The notes under the pieces: model-generated
Told to the model about the DNA's origin: nothing
Databases searched by the model: none
What the model saw: only the letters and a program-made list of their open reading frames with translations
Program-made: the position numbers and the translations under genes
NCBI GenBank assembly: GCA_039814715.1
Contig: JBCCAR010000004.1
Location: forward strand, 1-64,000
DNA length: 64,000 bases
Source of the DNA: CAKZYD01 sp039814715
Lineage (GTDB): Bacteria; Pseudomonadota; Alphaproteobacteria; Sphingomonadales; CAKZYD01
Direction: 5' to 3'
Shown: positions 34,656 to 43,470 of the stretch, in pieces
Layout: each line of letters starts with the position of its first letter
Numbering within the stretch: the stretch's first letter is position 1

Positions 34656-34892
34656 GATCGCTCCTCAGCTTTGTCATGGTGGGGTCGGTGCCCAGGGGCA
34701 GGCGCCGATCTACCCATCTACGCGCTGATGACTGCTTTGGTTTCCCTCAACAAGCAGGCTGTGGCTGTGGTCACAAAATAATCACGCCTGCGCAACAAAG
34801 CTCTCCAAAATTGTCATAGCGTCGCTGACTAAGTCTCATGCTTATCGCCGCGCAGCCCGCGCTTATGGAAAGCGAGCGGCGACTCAAATCCA

Positions 34893-35180
34893 CTAGGCCC
34901 AGCTCTCCATTGCTGTGGCCATTTTGACATCAAGCGGCGATAGCCCGCCTGCATCATGGGTGGTGAGGACGACCTCCACCTTATTGTACACGTTAAACCA
35001 CTCAGGGTGATGATCCATCTGTTCCGCCAGCAAGGCGCAGCGAGACATAAACGCCCAAGCTGCTTTAAAATCATCGAACTTGAATGTCTTAATGATGGCA
35101 TCCCTGCCATCAACATTTTCCCAGCCGGGCAGAGAAGCCAGTGCGGTTTGCCGATCAGTGGGCGTCAATTTGTCTGCCAT
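34893..35180 (-). CDS. phhB: 4a-Hydroxytetrahydrobiopterin dehydratase
   Basis: This 95-residue pterin carbinolamine dehydratase recycles the pterin cofactor of aromatic amino-acid hydroxylases. The active-site histidines His57 and His58 are in DHHPEWFNVYNKVEVVLTTHD, with His75 in TTHD. The start at 35180 with an AGGAG site is preferred to the ATG 30 bp earlier. It lies 38 bp after the SixA-like gene on the same strand. No phenylalanine hydroxylase is adjacent, so it may also act as a moonlighting protein. Confidence 0.92.
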   Translation of the reverse strand: MADKLTPTDRQTALASLPGWENVDGRDAIIKTFKFDDFKAAWAFMSRCALLAEQMDHHPEWFNVYNKVEVVLTTHDAGGLSPLDVKMATAMESWA

Positions 35181-35218
35181 CGTCTTATCTCCTGATGCTC
35201 TTTCAGCCAAACAGCCCG

Positions 35219-35773
35219 CTAGGCTGGCGTGTCATGCGTCAGCTTGGCTTTCTTTAAATCTTTAGGTTTGACGAAACGCTCAAGCGCCCCGCCAGCAGGC
35301 GCGACTTTGTTCCAATTGGCCGCAGTAAAATCAATCACTGTCAGGGCGGCGGTGGGATATTTGGATTCAATGCGCGCACGGTCTGTTTCCTTGCGCCCGC
35401 CGCGCGCAACGAGCGATAGCGCGAGGCCTTGAATGCCGGGGTTATGCGCGATCAACATCACTGTTTGCGCGATATCGTCGAGATTACGCAGCACGGCCAA
35501 AAGCTGCGTCGCTGACGCCATGTAAAGCCGGTCATCATAGAGCGGCGCCAGCGTCTCCCCATAGCCGGCTTCTAAGCGCTCAACGGTCTGGCGCGTCCGC
35601 TCTGCAGGCGACACCAACAGCACATCCCAGCTAAGCCCTTCTTTATGCAGATATGCGCCCATATGCTTGCCCGCTTTGTGGCCGCGCTTATTCAGCGGCC
35701 TATCAAAATCTCGGGCCACAGCGCTATCCCAACTCGATTTTGCATGACGCATCAAAAGTAAGCGGCGGGCCAT
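35219..35773 (-). CDS. SixA-type histidine phosphatase
   Basis: This 184-residue histidine-phosphatase-superfamily protein has the RHG-type catalytic motif LLLMRHAKSSWD, in which His10 would be phosphorylated. A second histidine region, VMLIAHNPGIQGL, follows. SixA-type enzymes dephosphorylate phosphohistidine of signalling proteins, while other members hydrolyse small phosphates. The ATG at 35773 with GGAG is chosen because family members begin directly before the catalytic arginine-histidine; the in-frame start at 35881 adds an unlikely tail. It is upstream of phhB. Confidence 0.82.
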   Translation of the reverse strand: MARRLLLMRHAKSSWDSAVARDFDRPLNKRGHKAGKHMGAYLHKEGLSWDVLLVSPAERTRQTVERLEAGYGETLAPLYDDRLYMASATQLLAVLRNLDDIAQTVMLIAHNPGIQGLALSLVARGGRKETDRARIESKYPTAALTVIDFTAANWNKVAPAGGALERFVKPKDLKKAKLTHDTPA

Positions 35774-35904
35774 GGTCTCATCTCCAACACTGGGCGCTTG
35801 AAATAAATGCAACACCAAAGCCTTCATAGCAGTCTCGACAGGGCTTGCAATCACTCCAGCCCGCTGCAATGCTGAAAGCATAACATGGGTCAGGGGGCAG
35901 CTTG

Positions 35905-36993
35905 ATGACAGACGGCGTAGCGCTGGAAAATGATGCAGACACTGAGGCGGCGCCAGCGCAGCTGTCAGAGTATCCGCTTGAATTTTCTGGAACCGGCGGT
36001 GAGTTCTTCCGCATCTGGATCGTCAATATCGCTTTGAGCGTCATTACACTCGGCATATATTCTGCTTGGGCAACCGTGCGCACGCGGCGGTATTTTTACG
36101 GCAAGACAACCCTTGATGGCACGCCGTTTCAGTTCACCGCGCGCGCTATTCCGATTTTGATCGGCCGGATCATCGCTTTTGCCATCTTCGGGTTTTACTC
36201 CTACCTCAGCACGTTCAATCCAGGCTACGCCATTGGCTTTTTGATCTTTGTGATCCTGCCACTGACACCGTGGATGATCATGAAATCGCAAAAGTTTCGC
36301 GCCCGCTATAGTTCTTGGCGCAACATTCCCTTCCGCTTCACTGGCACCTATGGAGACGCGCTTGTCACCTATGTGCTGATCCCCGTCGGCATGGTTTTCA
36401 CGCTCTATATCATCCTGCCGCTGTTTTGGAAGGAATCGGCTAAATACCAATTCAACAATCTCTATTATGGCAAACAGCAATTTGCCTTCGATAAAGACAG
36501 GAAAGGCTTTTGGTCGACATTTTGGTATGCTGTGCTCATCTTTTTTGGCTTCGTGCTGCTCATTACGGGACTGACGGTTTTACTATCCTCAGTTTTCAAA
36601 GGTACGCAGCTACCAGAAACGCTGGCAGGCCCAGGCGTCGTGATATTTGTCTTATTGATCTACCTTCCCTTTTTTCTCATCGCCTTCTTTGTGCAAAGCA
36701 GGCTGTTTAATGCCGTTCTGGGCGGTGTGTCCTTTGGGCCCGGGCAATTTGCTGCGAACATGCCAACCTGGGGCTGGATGTGGCTGCAAATCACCAACAT
36801 CCTGATGCTCGTTTTCACCCTCGGCATTGCTTATCCGTGGGTGAAGGTCCGAACGCTGCGCTATAAAATTCGCCACCTTTCGGTTCTGGCAAATGCAGCA
36901 TTGCTCTTTGAAGCCGCAGGCGATGAAGATGATGTGGGCGCTATGGGGGCGGAACTGGCCAGTGACTTCGATTTCGACATTTCCTTGTTTTAG
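35905..36993 (+). CDS. DUF898 (YjgN-family) multi-pass membrane protein
   Basis: This 362-residue inner-membrane protein has an acidic N-terminal tail and about seven hydrophobic segments. The repeated family signature is FRIWIVNIALSVITLGIYSAWATVRTRRYFYG near the start and WMWLQITNILMLVFTLGIAYPWVKVRTLRYK near the end. DUF898 has no assigned function. It is paired with an M48 metalloprotease 6 bp downstream, a conserved arrangement in proteobacteria that suggests joint envelope maintenance. The ATG at 35905 follows AGGGGGC. Confidence 0.85.
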   Translation: MTDGVALENDADTEAAPAQLSEYPLEFSGTGGEFFRIWIVNIALSVITLGIYSAWATVRTRRYFYGKTTLDGTPFQFTARAIPILIGRIIAFAIFGFYSYLSTFNPGYAIGFLIFVILPLTPWMIMKSQKFRARYSSWRNIPFRFTGTYGDALVTYVLIPVGMVFTLYIILPLFWKESAKYQFNNLYYGKQQFAFDKDRKGFWSTFWYAVLIFFGFVLLITGLTVLLSSVFKGTQLPETLAGPGVVIFVLLIYLPFFLIAFFVQSRLFNAVLGGVSFGPGQFAANMPTWGWMWLQITNILMLVFTLGIAYPWVKVRTLRYKIRHLSVLANAALLFEAAGDEDDVGAMGAELASDFDFDISLF

Positions 36994-36999
36994 GCCGCC

Positions 37000-38019
37000 A
37001 TGGACTGGCTCAGCGCAACATATTATTCCGGCGGCAGCAGCGCCCCTGTCGCCGTTGGCATCCGCCCAGCTGGCGACCTCTTAGAGCTAAAAGGCCCAGA
37101 CGGGGTAAAGCAGATTGCGCGTGATGATATCACCGTCGAGCCGCCGCTTGCAGGCATGCCGCAGCATTTGCGCTTGCCAGGGGGCGCCCAAATTGAGGTT
37201 GACGGCTCCGTTGATATCTCGCCTTGGTTTTCAACGCACAGCCGATTGGAGCGCTTTGTCAATTGGCTAGAGCGGCGCTGGCCGATTGCCATAGCCTCCC
37301 TTGCGATCACGGTCGTCACCGTCTGGGCGCTCTATACATTTGCGCTGCCTGCCGCAGCAACGCTCGCGGCCGATGCGATGCCCATGAGCTGGAAGCGCTC
37401 TGTTTCCGAACAATCGGTTAAAATGCTGCGGCAACTCGGTTTTTTCTCTAGCCGGATTGATGAAGCGCGCCAAGAGGCCATTCGCGAGCGCTTCGCACCG
37501 ATGGTGGCGAAACTAGACAACCCAGAACAATATTCGTTGGAATTTCGCCGCGCGCCTGTGATTGGGCCCAACGCCTTTGCGCTGCCAGGCGGGCGCATGG
37601 TGGTGCTAGACGCCCTGGTTGAGTTAACGCAAGAAGACGATGAGATTGTTGCTATTCTCGCCCATGAGCTCGGCCACGCCTATCACCAACACCCCATGCG
37701 CATGGCGCTGCAATCGAGCGCCTTGGGCATTATCACAACCGTTGCAGTTGGCGATGCCTCTGGCCTAGCCAGCGTTCCGCTCATCGGGCTGCAAGCCAAT
37801 TATAGCCGGGAGTTTGAGAGCGAAGCGGATGATTTTGCCATTGCAGCCTTGCGCGAGGCTGGCATCTCGCCCCAAGCGCTAGCCAATGCATTTACGAGGC
37901 TGCGCGATGAGCTCAACATCAAAGACGAAGAAACCAGCTTCTTATCCAGCCACCCAGCGCTGGAAGAGCGCATCTTAAAGGCAGCCAAAGCCGCTAAAGC
38001 GGGCGCTGCAGAAAAGTAA
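37000..38019 (+). CDS. Membrane-anchored M48-family zinc metalloprotease
   Basis: This 339-residue protease has one transmembrane segment at about residues 95-118 and a catalytic domain with His222-Glu223-x2-His226 (AHELGHAYHQHPM). A distal Glu zinc ligand is in EFESEADDFAI. The N-terminal 90 residues form a small cytosolic domain typical of the M48 partners of DUF898 proteins. It probably degrades or processes membrane proteins. It follows the DUF898 gene after 6 bp, and its 3' end overlaps the convergent acetyltransferase gene by 26 bp. Confidence 0.85.
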   Translation: MDWLSATYYSGGSSAPVAVGIRPAGDLLELKGPDGVKQIARDDITVEPPLAGMPQHLRLPGGAQIEVDGSVDISPWFSTHSRLERFVNWLERRWPIAIASLAITVVTVWALYTFALPAAATLAADAMPMSWKRSVSEQSVKMLRQLGFFSSRIDEARQEAIRERFAPMVAKLDNPEQYSLEFRRAPVIGPNAFALPGGRMVVLDALVELTQEDDEIVAILAHELGHAYHQHPMRMALQSSALGIITTVAVGDASGLASVPLIGLQANYSREFESEADDFAIAALREAGISPQALANAFTRLRDELNIKDEETSFLSSHPALEERILKAAKAAKAGAAEK

Positions 38020-38488
38020 CGTCCAGCCACTGGCGAAATTTAAAGCCTGCTTTGTGCAACGTTCCAGCACGCTCAAAGCCCAGTTTATCATGGAATGCAA
38101 GGCTATAGGCTGTATCAGGCGTATCCGTGACCACGGCAATCATTTGGGCGAACCCGCGGGCTTGCGAGGCTGTTATAAGCGTGTCCATCAGCGCTACGCC
38201 ACGTCCTTTGCGCTGCGCTTTAGGGTGAATATAGACAGAATTTTCGACGCTGTATCGATAGGCTGCACGAGAACGAAAAGGGCCGCTATACGCGTACCCT
38301 TGGACGATGCCGTCATCATCGTGTGCCACAAGAAAGTCATAGCCTGCATCAACCAACGCGTGCCAGCGCCGCGTCATTTCAGCAGCATCAGGCGGGTCAA
38401 TCTCAAAGGTGATGACACTTGTCTCCACCAGCGGCGCATAGATATCGGTGATAGCAGGCATGTCCTCTGCCCGGGCGGGCCCGATCAT
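37994..38488 (-). CDS. GNAT acetyltransferase, phosphinothricin-acetyltransferase-like
   Basis: This 164-residue GNAT protein resembles the PAT/MddA group, which acetylates phosphinothricin, methionine sulfoximine or related amino acids. Characteristic parts are ITDIYAPLVETSVITFEIDPPDAAEMTRRW, AYSGPFRSRAAYRYSVENSVYIHP, and the acetyl-CoA loop QRKGRGVALMDTL. It is on the opposite strand to the M48 gene and overlaps its last 26 bases. The TerB gene lies 6 bp upstream, giving a small minus-strand pair. Confidence 0.83.
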   Translation of the reverse strand: MIGPARAEDMPAITDIYAPLVETSVITFEIDPPDAAEMTRRWHALVDAGYDFLVAHDDDGIVQGYAYSGPFRSRAAYRYSVENSVYIHPKAQRKGRGVALMDTLITASQARGFAQMIAVVTDTPDTAYSLAFHDKLGFERAGTLHKAGFKFRQWLDVTFLQRPL

Positions 38489-38494
38489 GCGGCG

Positions 38495-38914
38495 TTAGTC
38501 CAGCGATCTGTGGCGGACCGCCGTTCCGCGCTCAATGGCGGCGGCAACCAAGCGCTCTATACCGAAGCGGTGGCGGATTATCTCCAGCATGCGCAGCTCT
38601 TCTTGCGTCAACTGCCCATCGGCCACAGCCATATCGCAGCATAGCGCGTAGGCCGTTTCTAAATTGGTGTGCGGCAGGGCGCCTTGGGCGAGCTCAAGAA
38701 CTGTATCAAGACCGCCTTCTTCCTGCAGCAGAGCCGCGCACTCCTGAGCAGCGGCAGGCATGTGAGAGATGTTATAGCCATCAAACACCGGCAAAAACTT
38801 GGCCATCATGCCCATGCGCTCAAGTTCGGTATCCGACAGATCACGGTCAACCGCCGCGATCACCACCAGCAGATAAACCAGCGCGCTATGAGGGGAAATG
38901 CTGCCGCTATTCAT
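38495..38914 (-). CDS. TerB-like (TerB/DjlA N-domain) protein
   Basis: This 139-residue all-helical protein has the TerB signatures LVYLLVVIAAVDRDLSDTELERMGMMAK and AYALCCDMAVADGQLTQEELRML, with paired acidic residues after each helix that may bind metal. Family members are linked to tellurite or envelope stress but have no defined reaction. It precedes the GNAT gene with a 6-bp gap. Confidence 0.83.
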   Translation of the reverse strand: MNSGSISPHSALVYLLVVIAAVDRDLSDTELERMGMMAKFLPVFDGYNISHMPAAAQECAALLQEEGGLDTVLELAQGALPHTNLETAYALCCDMAVADGQLTQEELRMLEIIRHRFGIERLVAAAIERGTAVRHRSLD

Positions 38915-38992
38915 GACAAACGCCTCATTGAGAAAAACCTCAGCATAAAAACCCGGCCACCCAAAGGCAAGCGCACATAGCCCCGTCCGCGC

Positions 38993-39970
38993 CTATGCCA
39001 TGGTGACGACGACTTTCCCTTTCGCTTTGCGCGCGGCCAAATGCGCGATGGCCTCAGGGGCTTTGTCTAAGGGGAAGTGTTCAGAAATGTGCGGCTTGAT
39101 TTTGCCCTGGTCATAGAGCTCAAGGAGCTCAACTGTATTTTGCACATTCAGCTCTGGCTCTTTTTGCGTAAAGCCGCCCCAGAATACACCAACCAGATCA
39201 GCGCCTTTTAACAGCGCTAAATTGGTTGGCAATTTGGGAATGCCGGCTACAAACCCGATGACGAGAAACCGCCCTTTCCATGCCATCGCGCGGAACGCAG
39301 GCTCGCAATAATCGCCGCCAACGGGATCATATATCACATCAACGCCTTTGCCGCCGGTCGCTTCTTTCAGCGCTGTCTTCAGGTCTTCCTTTGCGTAGTT
39401 AATCACAAGGTCGGCGCCATAGTCTTTGGTCAGCGCTAGCTTTTCATCTGAGGAGGCACAGGCGATCACCTTTGCGCCCATGAGCTTGCCAAGCTCAACG
39501 GCCGTAATCCCCGTTCCGCCCGCTGCTCCGAGGACGCCCAGCGTCTCTCCAGGCTGCAGCTTTCCGCGCTGTTTGAGCGCGTGATAGGTCGTCCCATAAG
39601 TCATCAAAAAGCCAGCAGCTTCATCAAAAGGCATCGTGTCAGGGATCGGCACCGCCATCGCTGCTGGCGTGACCGCTTGCTCGGCAAAGCCGCCATGGGC
39701 CATGAGCAGCGAGAGGACGCGGTCGCCCACTTTGACATTGGTCACGCCCTCACCCACCTCAGAGATAACGCCCGCCACCTCGCCGCCCGGCGTAAAGGGT
39801 GGGTCTGGCCGGAACTGATACTTGCCTTGGATGATCAGCGCATCGGGATAATTCACGCCCGCCGCCTTCACATCAATCTTGACCATCCCCTTGCCAACCG
39901 GCGGGCTATCGATGTCTTTGACTTCCAGCATCTCCGGCCCACCATATTGGGTACAAACGACTGCTTTCAT
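38993..39970 (-). CDS. NADPH:quinone oxidoreductase (zeta-crystallin type)
   Basis: This 325-residue MDR enzyme has a GroES-like N-domain (GMVKIDVKAAGVNYPDALIIQGKYQ) and a Rossmann domain (LGVLGAAGGTGITAVELGKLMGAKVIACASS). The zinc ligands are absent, as in quinone reductases. It reduces quinones or alpha,beta-unsaturated carbonyls with NADPH. It is adjacent to an oxyR gene (across a repeat-bearing spacer), which is compatible with a role in oxidative defence but does not prove co-regulation. Confidence 0.85.
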   Translation of the reverse strand: MKAVVCTQYGGPEMLEVKDIDSPPVGKGMVKIDVKAAGVNYPDALIIQGKYQFRPDPPFTPGGEVAGVISEVGEGVTNVKVGDRVLSLLMAHGGFAEQAVTPAAMAVPIPDTMPFDEAAGFLMTYGTTYHALKQRGKLQPGETLGVLGAAGGTGITAVELGKLMGAKVIACASSDEKLALTKDYGADLVINYAKEDLKTALKEATGGKGVDVIYDPVGGDYCEPAFRAMAWKGRFLVIGFVAGIPKLPTNLALLKGADLVGVFWGGFTQKEPELNVQNTVELLELYDQGKIKPHISEHFPLDKAPEAIAHLAARKAKGKVVVTMA

Positions 39971-40453
39971 TGGGCTTTGCCTTCTGTTTCTGTATATTTG
40001 GCAGCACCTTAGCCAGGCAACTGAAGTTTGTCACCATGGCGACGACCATAGCATCGATTGTCCGTCGCCATTGACCGCATTGCTTGGAGGACGCTGAATT
40101 GGCACTGTCGAAACAATGTCGTTTTGATGGAGTTTTGAGGCCTTAGGCGACACTCGGCACGTACGTCATCGCACGACTTGATCGGGCGATCCATTTTGGA
40201 TCATCAAGCACCCTACAGCGGACAAATGGGTCCCCGGTCACGCCGAAGGACGACAGATGTTTTGGTCTGTTTGAGCCCTTTGCTGTCGTTCAAATCCTCT
40301 ATCGTCATTGGCCGACTTGATCGGGCAATCCATGGAAAACCCAAGCTGCATGCTTAGAAATAGATACCCCGATCAAGTCGGGGTATGACGGGTCTAATTA
40401 AGTAGCAAAGGCAACAAAGTCCCAAAACCAGCCTGCACCTAAGCTTCAGCCAC
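39971..40453. other. Gene-free spacer with REP-like repeats
   Basis: No coding frame is convincing. Three copies of a GTCAT..CGACTTGATCGGG repeat lie here: 40165-40193, 40304-40335, and an inverted copy at 40363-40391. The last is itself a strong hairpin (ATACCCCGA, loop TCAAG, TCGGGGTAT). Confidence 0.65.
40304..40391. repeat. Inverted REP pair, CGACTTGATCGGG type
   Basis: A direct unit (GTCATTGGCCGACTTGATCG, continuing GGCAATCCATGG) faces an inverted unit (ATACCCCGATCAAGTCGGGG, continuing TATGACGG) across about 27 bp. An isolated third unit is at 40165-40193. Paired inverted units of this kind resemble REPIN or BIME elements, mobilised by RAYT transposases elsewhere in the genome. Confidence 0.6.
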
Positions 40454-41365
40454 TTAATCAGGCGCAAACCCCCGCAGCGCCTGCGCGAGCACCTTAAACT
40501 CTCCTTCACGCGGCGAGTCCTTGCGCCAGATGAGGCCGATTTTGCGGGCTGGGGCGTTGCCGGCCAGGGGTTTTGTTTGGATGTCTGTGCCTTCTAAAAT
40601 GCCGCCATCGAGCGCTAAGCGCGGCAGGAGAGTGACGCCCAAATCATTGTCGACCATCTGCACAAGGGTATGCAGGCTGGTGCCGAGGATGGACTGATCC
40701 GGCTTGAGCGCCGCGGTTTGGCACGCTGCCAAAGCATGGTCTTTCAAGCAATGGCCCTCTTCAAGCAGCAGCAGCGTCTCGCGCTCCAGCGCCGCTGCTT
40801 CCACATCAACAGCTGGGAAATGGTCTGCCGCGCTTTGCGGAAAGGCCGCGTAAAACGGATCTTCAAAGAGCACGTCTTCATCGACTTCGCCGCACTGAAA
40901 CGGCAGCGCAAGCAGCACCACATCAAGCTCCCCGCGCGCAAGGCCAGCACAGACAACATTGCTTAAATCTTCGCGCAGATACAGCTTAAGCTGGGGGAAC
41001 TGTTTGCGCAGCTGCGGCAGGGCTTGCGGCAAGAAAAACGGCGCGATAGTTGGGATGACGCCCATCCGCAGCGGGCCAGACAGCGGGCTGCCTGCCGACT
41101 GAACTATATCCACCAGCGTGTTGGCTTCGCGGATAATATCTTGCGCCTTGGATACCACGCGCTCGCCTAGCGGCGTAAAGCGCACGGCGCGGCGCGTGCG
41201 CTCGACGAGCTGCGTGCCCAGCAGCGTTTCAAGTTCGCGAATACCGGCGGACAGTGTTGACTGTGTCACGTGGCAAATATCCGCCGCTTTCCCGAAATGG
41301 TTCGTCTCGTGCAGGGTTGCTAGATAGCGCAGCTGCTTGAGCGTTGGTGAAAATGCGTCTGACAT
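40454..41365 (-). CDS. oxyR: Hydrogen-peroxide sensor and activator OxyR
   Basis: This 303-residue LysR-family regulator has an N-terminal helix-turn-helix (HFGKAADICHVTQSTLSAGIRELE) and a peroxide-sensing regulatory domain. The redox pair Cys206 and Cys215 is in EGHCLKDHALAAC, the same nine-residue spacing and context as Cys199/Cys208 of E. coli OxyR. It should form a disulfide with H2O2 and activate catalase or peroxiredoxin genes. None is in the window. The ATG at 41365 is preferred to the TTG 6 bp upstream. Confidence 0.92.
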   Translation of the reverse strand: MSDAFSPTLKQLRYLATLHETNHFGKAADICHVTQSTLSAGIRELETLLGTQLVERTRRAVRFTPLGERVVSKAQDIIREANTLVDIVQSAGSPLSGPLRMGVIPTIAPFFLPQALPQLRKQFPQLKLYLREDLSNVVCAGLARGELDVVLLALPFQCGEVDEDVLFEDPFYAAFPQSAADHFPAVDVEAAALERETLLLLEEGHCLKDHALAACQTAALKPDQSILGTSLHTLVQMVDNDLGVTLLPRLALDGGILEGTDIQTKPLAGNAPARKIGLIWRKDSPREGEFKVLAQALRGFAPD

Positions 41366-41438
41366 ACTCAAGCCTTATCGAAAAATCCGATCACGGCGGC
41401 ACAATATTACCGCGGGAAGACGATGACAAGTCTTCCCG

Positions 41439-42743
41439 CTAAAGAATATAACGACTCAAATCGCTATCCACAGCAAGATCGGAGACCTTATCCTTCACAT
41501 AGGTCTCCGTAATGGACACCTGCGCGCCGGCCATATCAGTCGCGTTAAAGCTGACATCATCAAGCAAGCGCTCCATGATGGTTTGCAGCCGCCGGGCGCC
41601 GATGTTCTCCACAGTGTCGTTCACGTGCGCGGAAATACGGGCGATTTCGGCGACACCATCCTCGGTAAAGTCGAGCGCGACCTCTTCGGTGTCCAATAGC
41701 GCTTTATATTGTTTCACCAGGGAGGCTTCTGGCTCTGTTAAAATGCGCTCAAAATCTTCCTGCGTAAGGCCGGCAAGCTCCACGCGGATGGGCAAACGGC
41801 CTTGGAGCTCGGGCAACAAATCAGACGGTTTTGCGACATGAAAAGCGCCGGAGGCCACAAACAAGATATGGTCGGTTTTGATAGTGCCATGCTTAGTCGC
41901 AACTGACGTGCCTTCAATCAGCGGCAGCAGGTCGCGCTGAACGCCTTCACGTGAGACCGATCCACCGCGCACATCTGAAACAGCTATCTTATCGATCTCA
42001 TCGATGAAGACGATGCCGGATTGCTCAGTGCGCTCTGTTGCATCGCGAACGATGGTATCTTCATCCAGCAGCTTGTCAGATTCCTCTGCGATCAGCACCT
42101 CATAGGCATCGCCAACCTTCATTTTGCGCTTTTTGGTGCGGCCTGCCATGGCGCCGCCCATAATGTCGCTCAGGTTAATCATACCCATTTGCGCGCCAGG
42201 CATCCCCGGGATTTCAAACTGCGGCATGCCGCTGGCGGTATCAGCAACGTCTATTTCCACATCGCGGTCATTGAGTTTGCCGCCGCGCAACTGGTCGCGG
42301 AATTTCTCGCGCGTTGAGCTAGAAGCGTCTTTGCCGACAATGGCATCCAGCATCCGATCTTCAGCAGCCATATGCGCTTCGGCTTTGACATGTTCGCGCT
42401 GCTCTTCGCGTACCATCGTGATGGCGACTTCGACCAGGTCGCGAATGATTTGCTCCACATCGCGGCCCACATAGCCCACTTCGGTGAACTTTGTTGCTTC
42501 GACCTTCAAGAACGGCGCTTCAGCAAGTTTGGCCAGGCGGCGCGAAATCTCGGTCTTACCGCAGCCTGTCGGCCCAATCATCAAGATGTTTTTAGGCTGC
42601 ACTTCCTGGCGTAAATCAGATTCCAGCTGCTGCCGGCGCCAGCGATTGCGCAGAGCAATGGCAACAGCGCGCTTGGCATCGCCCTGGCCGACAATATAGC
42701 GGTCCAGTTCCGCGACAATCTCGCGGGGGGTAAAATTTTTCAT
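41439..42743 (-). CDS. hslU: ATP-dependent protease ATPase subunit HslU
   Basis: This 434-residue AAA+ unfoldase of the HslUV protease has Walker A GPTGCGKTE at residues 57-65. Walker B is IVFIDEIDK, preceded by the long I-domain insertion (about residues 110-240). The C-terminal tail DLSRYIL inserts between HslV subunits to activate them. The start codon directly abuts the hslV stop (TAA-ATG). Confidence 0.97.
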   Translation of the reverse strand: MKNFTPREIVAELDRYIVGQGDAKRAVAIALRNRWRRQQLESDLRQEVQPKNILMIGPTGCGKTEISRRLAKLAEAPFLKVEATKFTEVGYVGRDVEQIIRDLVEVAITMVREEQREHVKAEAHMAAEDRMLDAIVGKDASSSTREKFRDQLRGGKLNDRDVEIDVADTASGMPQFEIPGMPGAQMGMINLSDIMGGAMAGRTKKRKMKVGDAYEVLIAEESDKLLDEDTIVRDATERTEQSGIVFIDEIDKIAVSDVRGGSVSREGVQRDLLPLIEGTSVATKHGTIKTDHILFVASGAFHVAKPSDLLPELQGRLPIRVELAGLTQEDFERILTEPEASLVKQYKALLDTEEVALDFTEDGVAEIARISAHVNDTVENIGARRLQTIMERLLDDVSFNATDMAGAQVSITETYVKDKVSDLAVDSDLSRYIL

Positions 42744-43286
42744 TTAGAGATCCAGCTTTTCAAGAATCACAGATTCATTTGTGTATACGCAGATATCAGC
42801 GGCCACTTGCATCGCTTTACGCGCGATGGCTTCAGCGTCCATATCGGTATCCATGAGTGCCCGGGCGGCTGAAAGAGCATAGTTACCGCCAGAGCCGATC
42901 CCAATGACGCCTCCAGGCGGCTCAAGAACGTCGCCATTGCCCGTCAAGACCAGAGACACATCCTTATCAACCACGGCCATCATGGCTTCTAGGCGTCGCA
43001 GATAGCGGTCCGTCCGCCAGTCTTTTGCCAATTCTACAGACGCCCGCATCAGCTGGCCAGGAAAGCGTTCGAGCTTATCTTCCAGCCGCTCAAGCAGCGT
43101 AAAGGCATCCGCCGTTGCGCCAGCAAACCCGGCGAGCACTTGGCCTTTGTGGATGGGCCGCACTTTGCGTGCATTGCCCTTTATGACTGTTTGGCCAAGG
43201 CTCACTTGCCCGTCGCCCGCAATAACAACCTTATCGCCCTTGCGTACGGACAGGATGGTCGTGCCATGCCAGCTTTCCATCGTCAT
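42744..43286 (-). CDS. hslV: ATP-dependent protease peptidase subunit HslV
   Basis: This 180-residue proteasome-like peptidase has an eight-residue propeptide (MTMESWHG) preceding the catalytic Thr9 (TTILSVRKGDKVVIAGDGQ). The GSGG motif (IGSGGNYALSAARAL) is typical. It assembles as a double hexamer capped by HslU. It is first in the hslVU operon; a heat-shock promoter could not be identified by eye in the 184-bp upstream spacer. Confidence 0.97.
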   Translation of the reverse strand: MTMESWHGTTILSVRKGDKVVIAGDGQVSLGQTVIKGNARKVRPIHKGQVLAGFAGATADAFTLLERLEDKLERFPGQLMRASVELAKDWRTDRYLRRLEAMMAVVDKDVSLVLTGNGDVLEPPGGVIGIGSGGNYALSAARALMDTDMDAEAIARKAMQVAADICVYTNESVILEKLDL

Positions 43287-43470
43287 ATAGTGTGTCTTCC
43301 TAGAGTTTGGTCAGAAGGACCGATATGGGCATGGTTTGAAGCGATGCAAGCCAAAGTCCCTTGCGTTACTCATCAACGATCGCGGAAAGACCCAGCGCTA
43401 TCATCAATATTTCTTTAGTTCGTTTAAGAGTATGAACTTGTCGGTGTCCACAGGAACAGGAACGCGCTTA

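Noticed and set aside
34829..35116. A 95-codon minus-strand frame over phhB.
   Set aside because: It is an out-of-frame shadow of phhB with arginine- and serine-rich nonsense composition.
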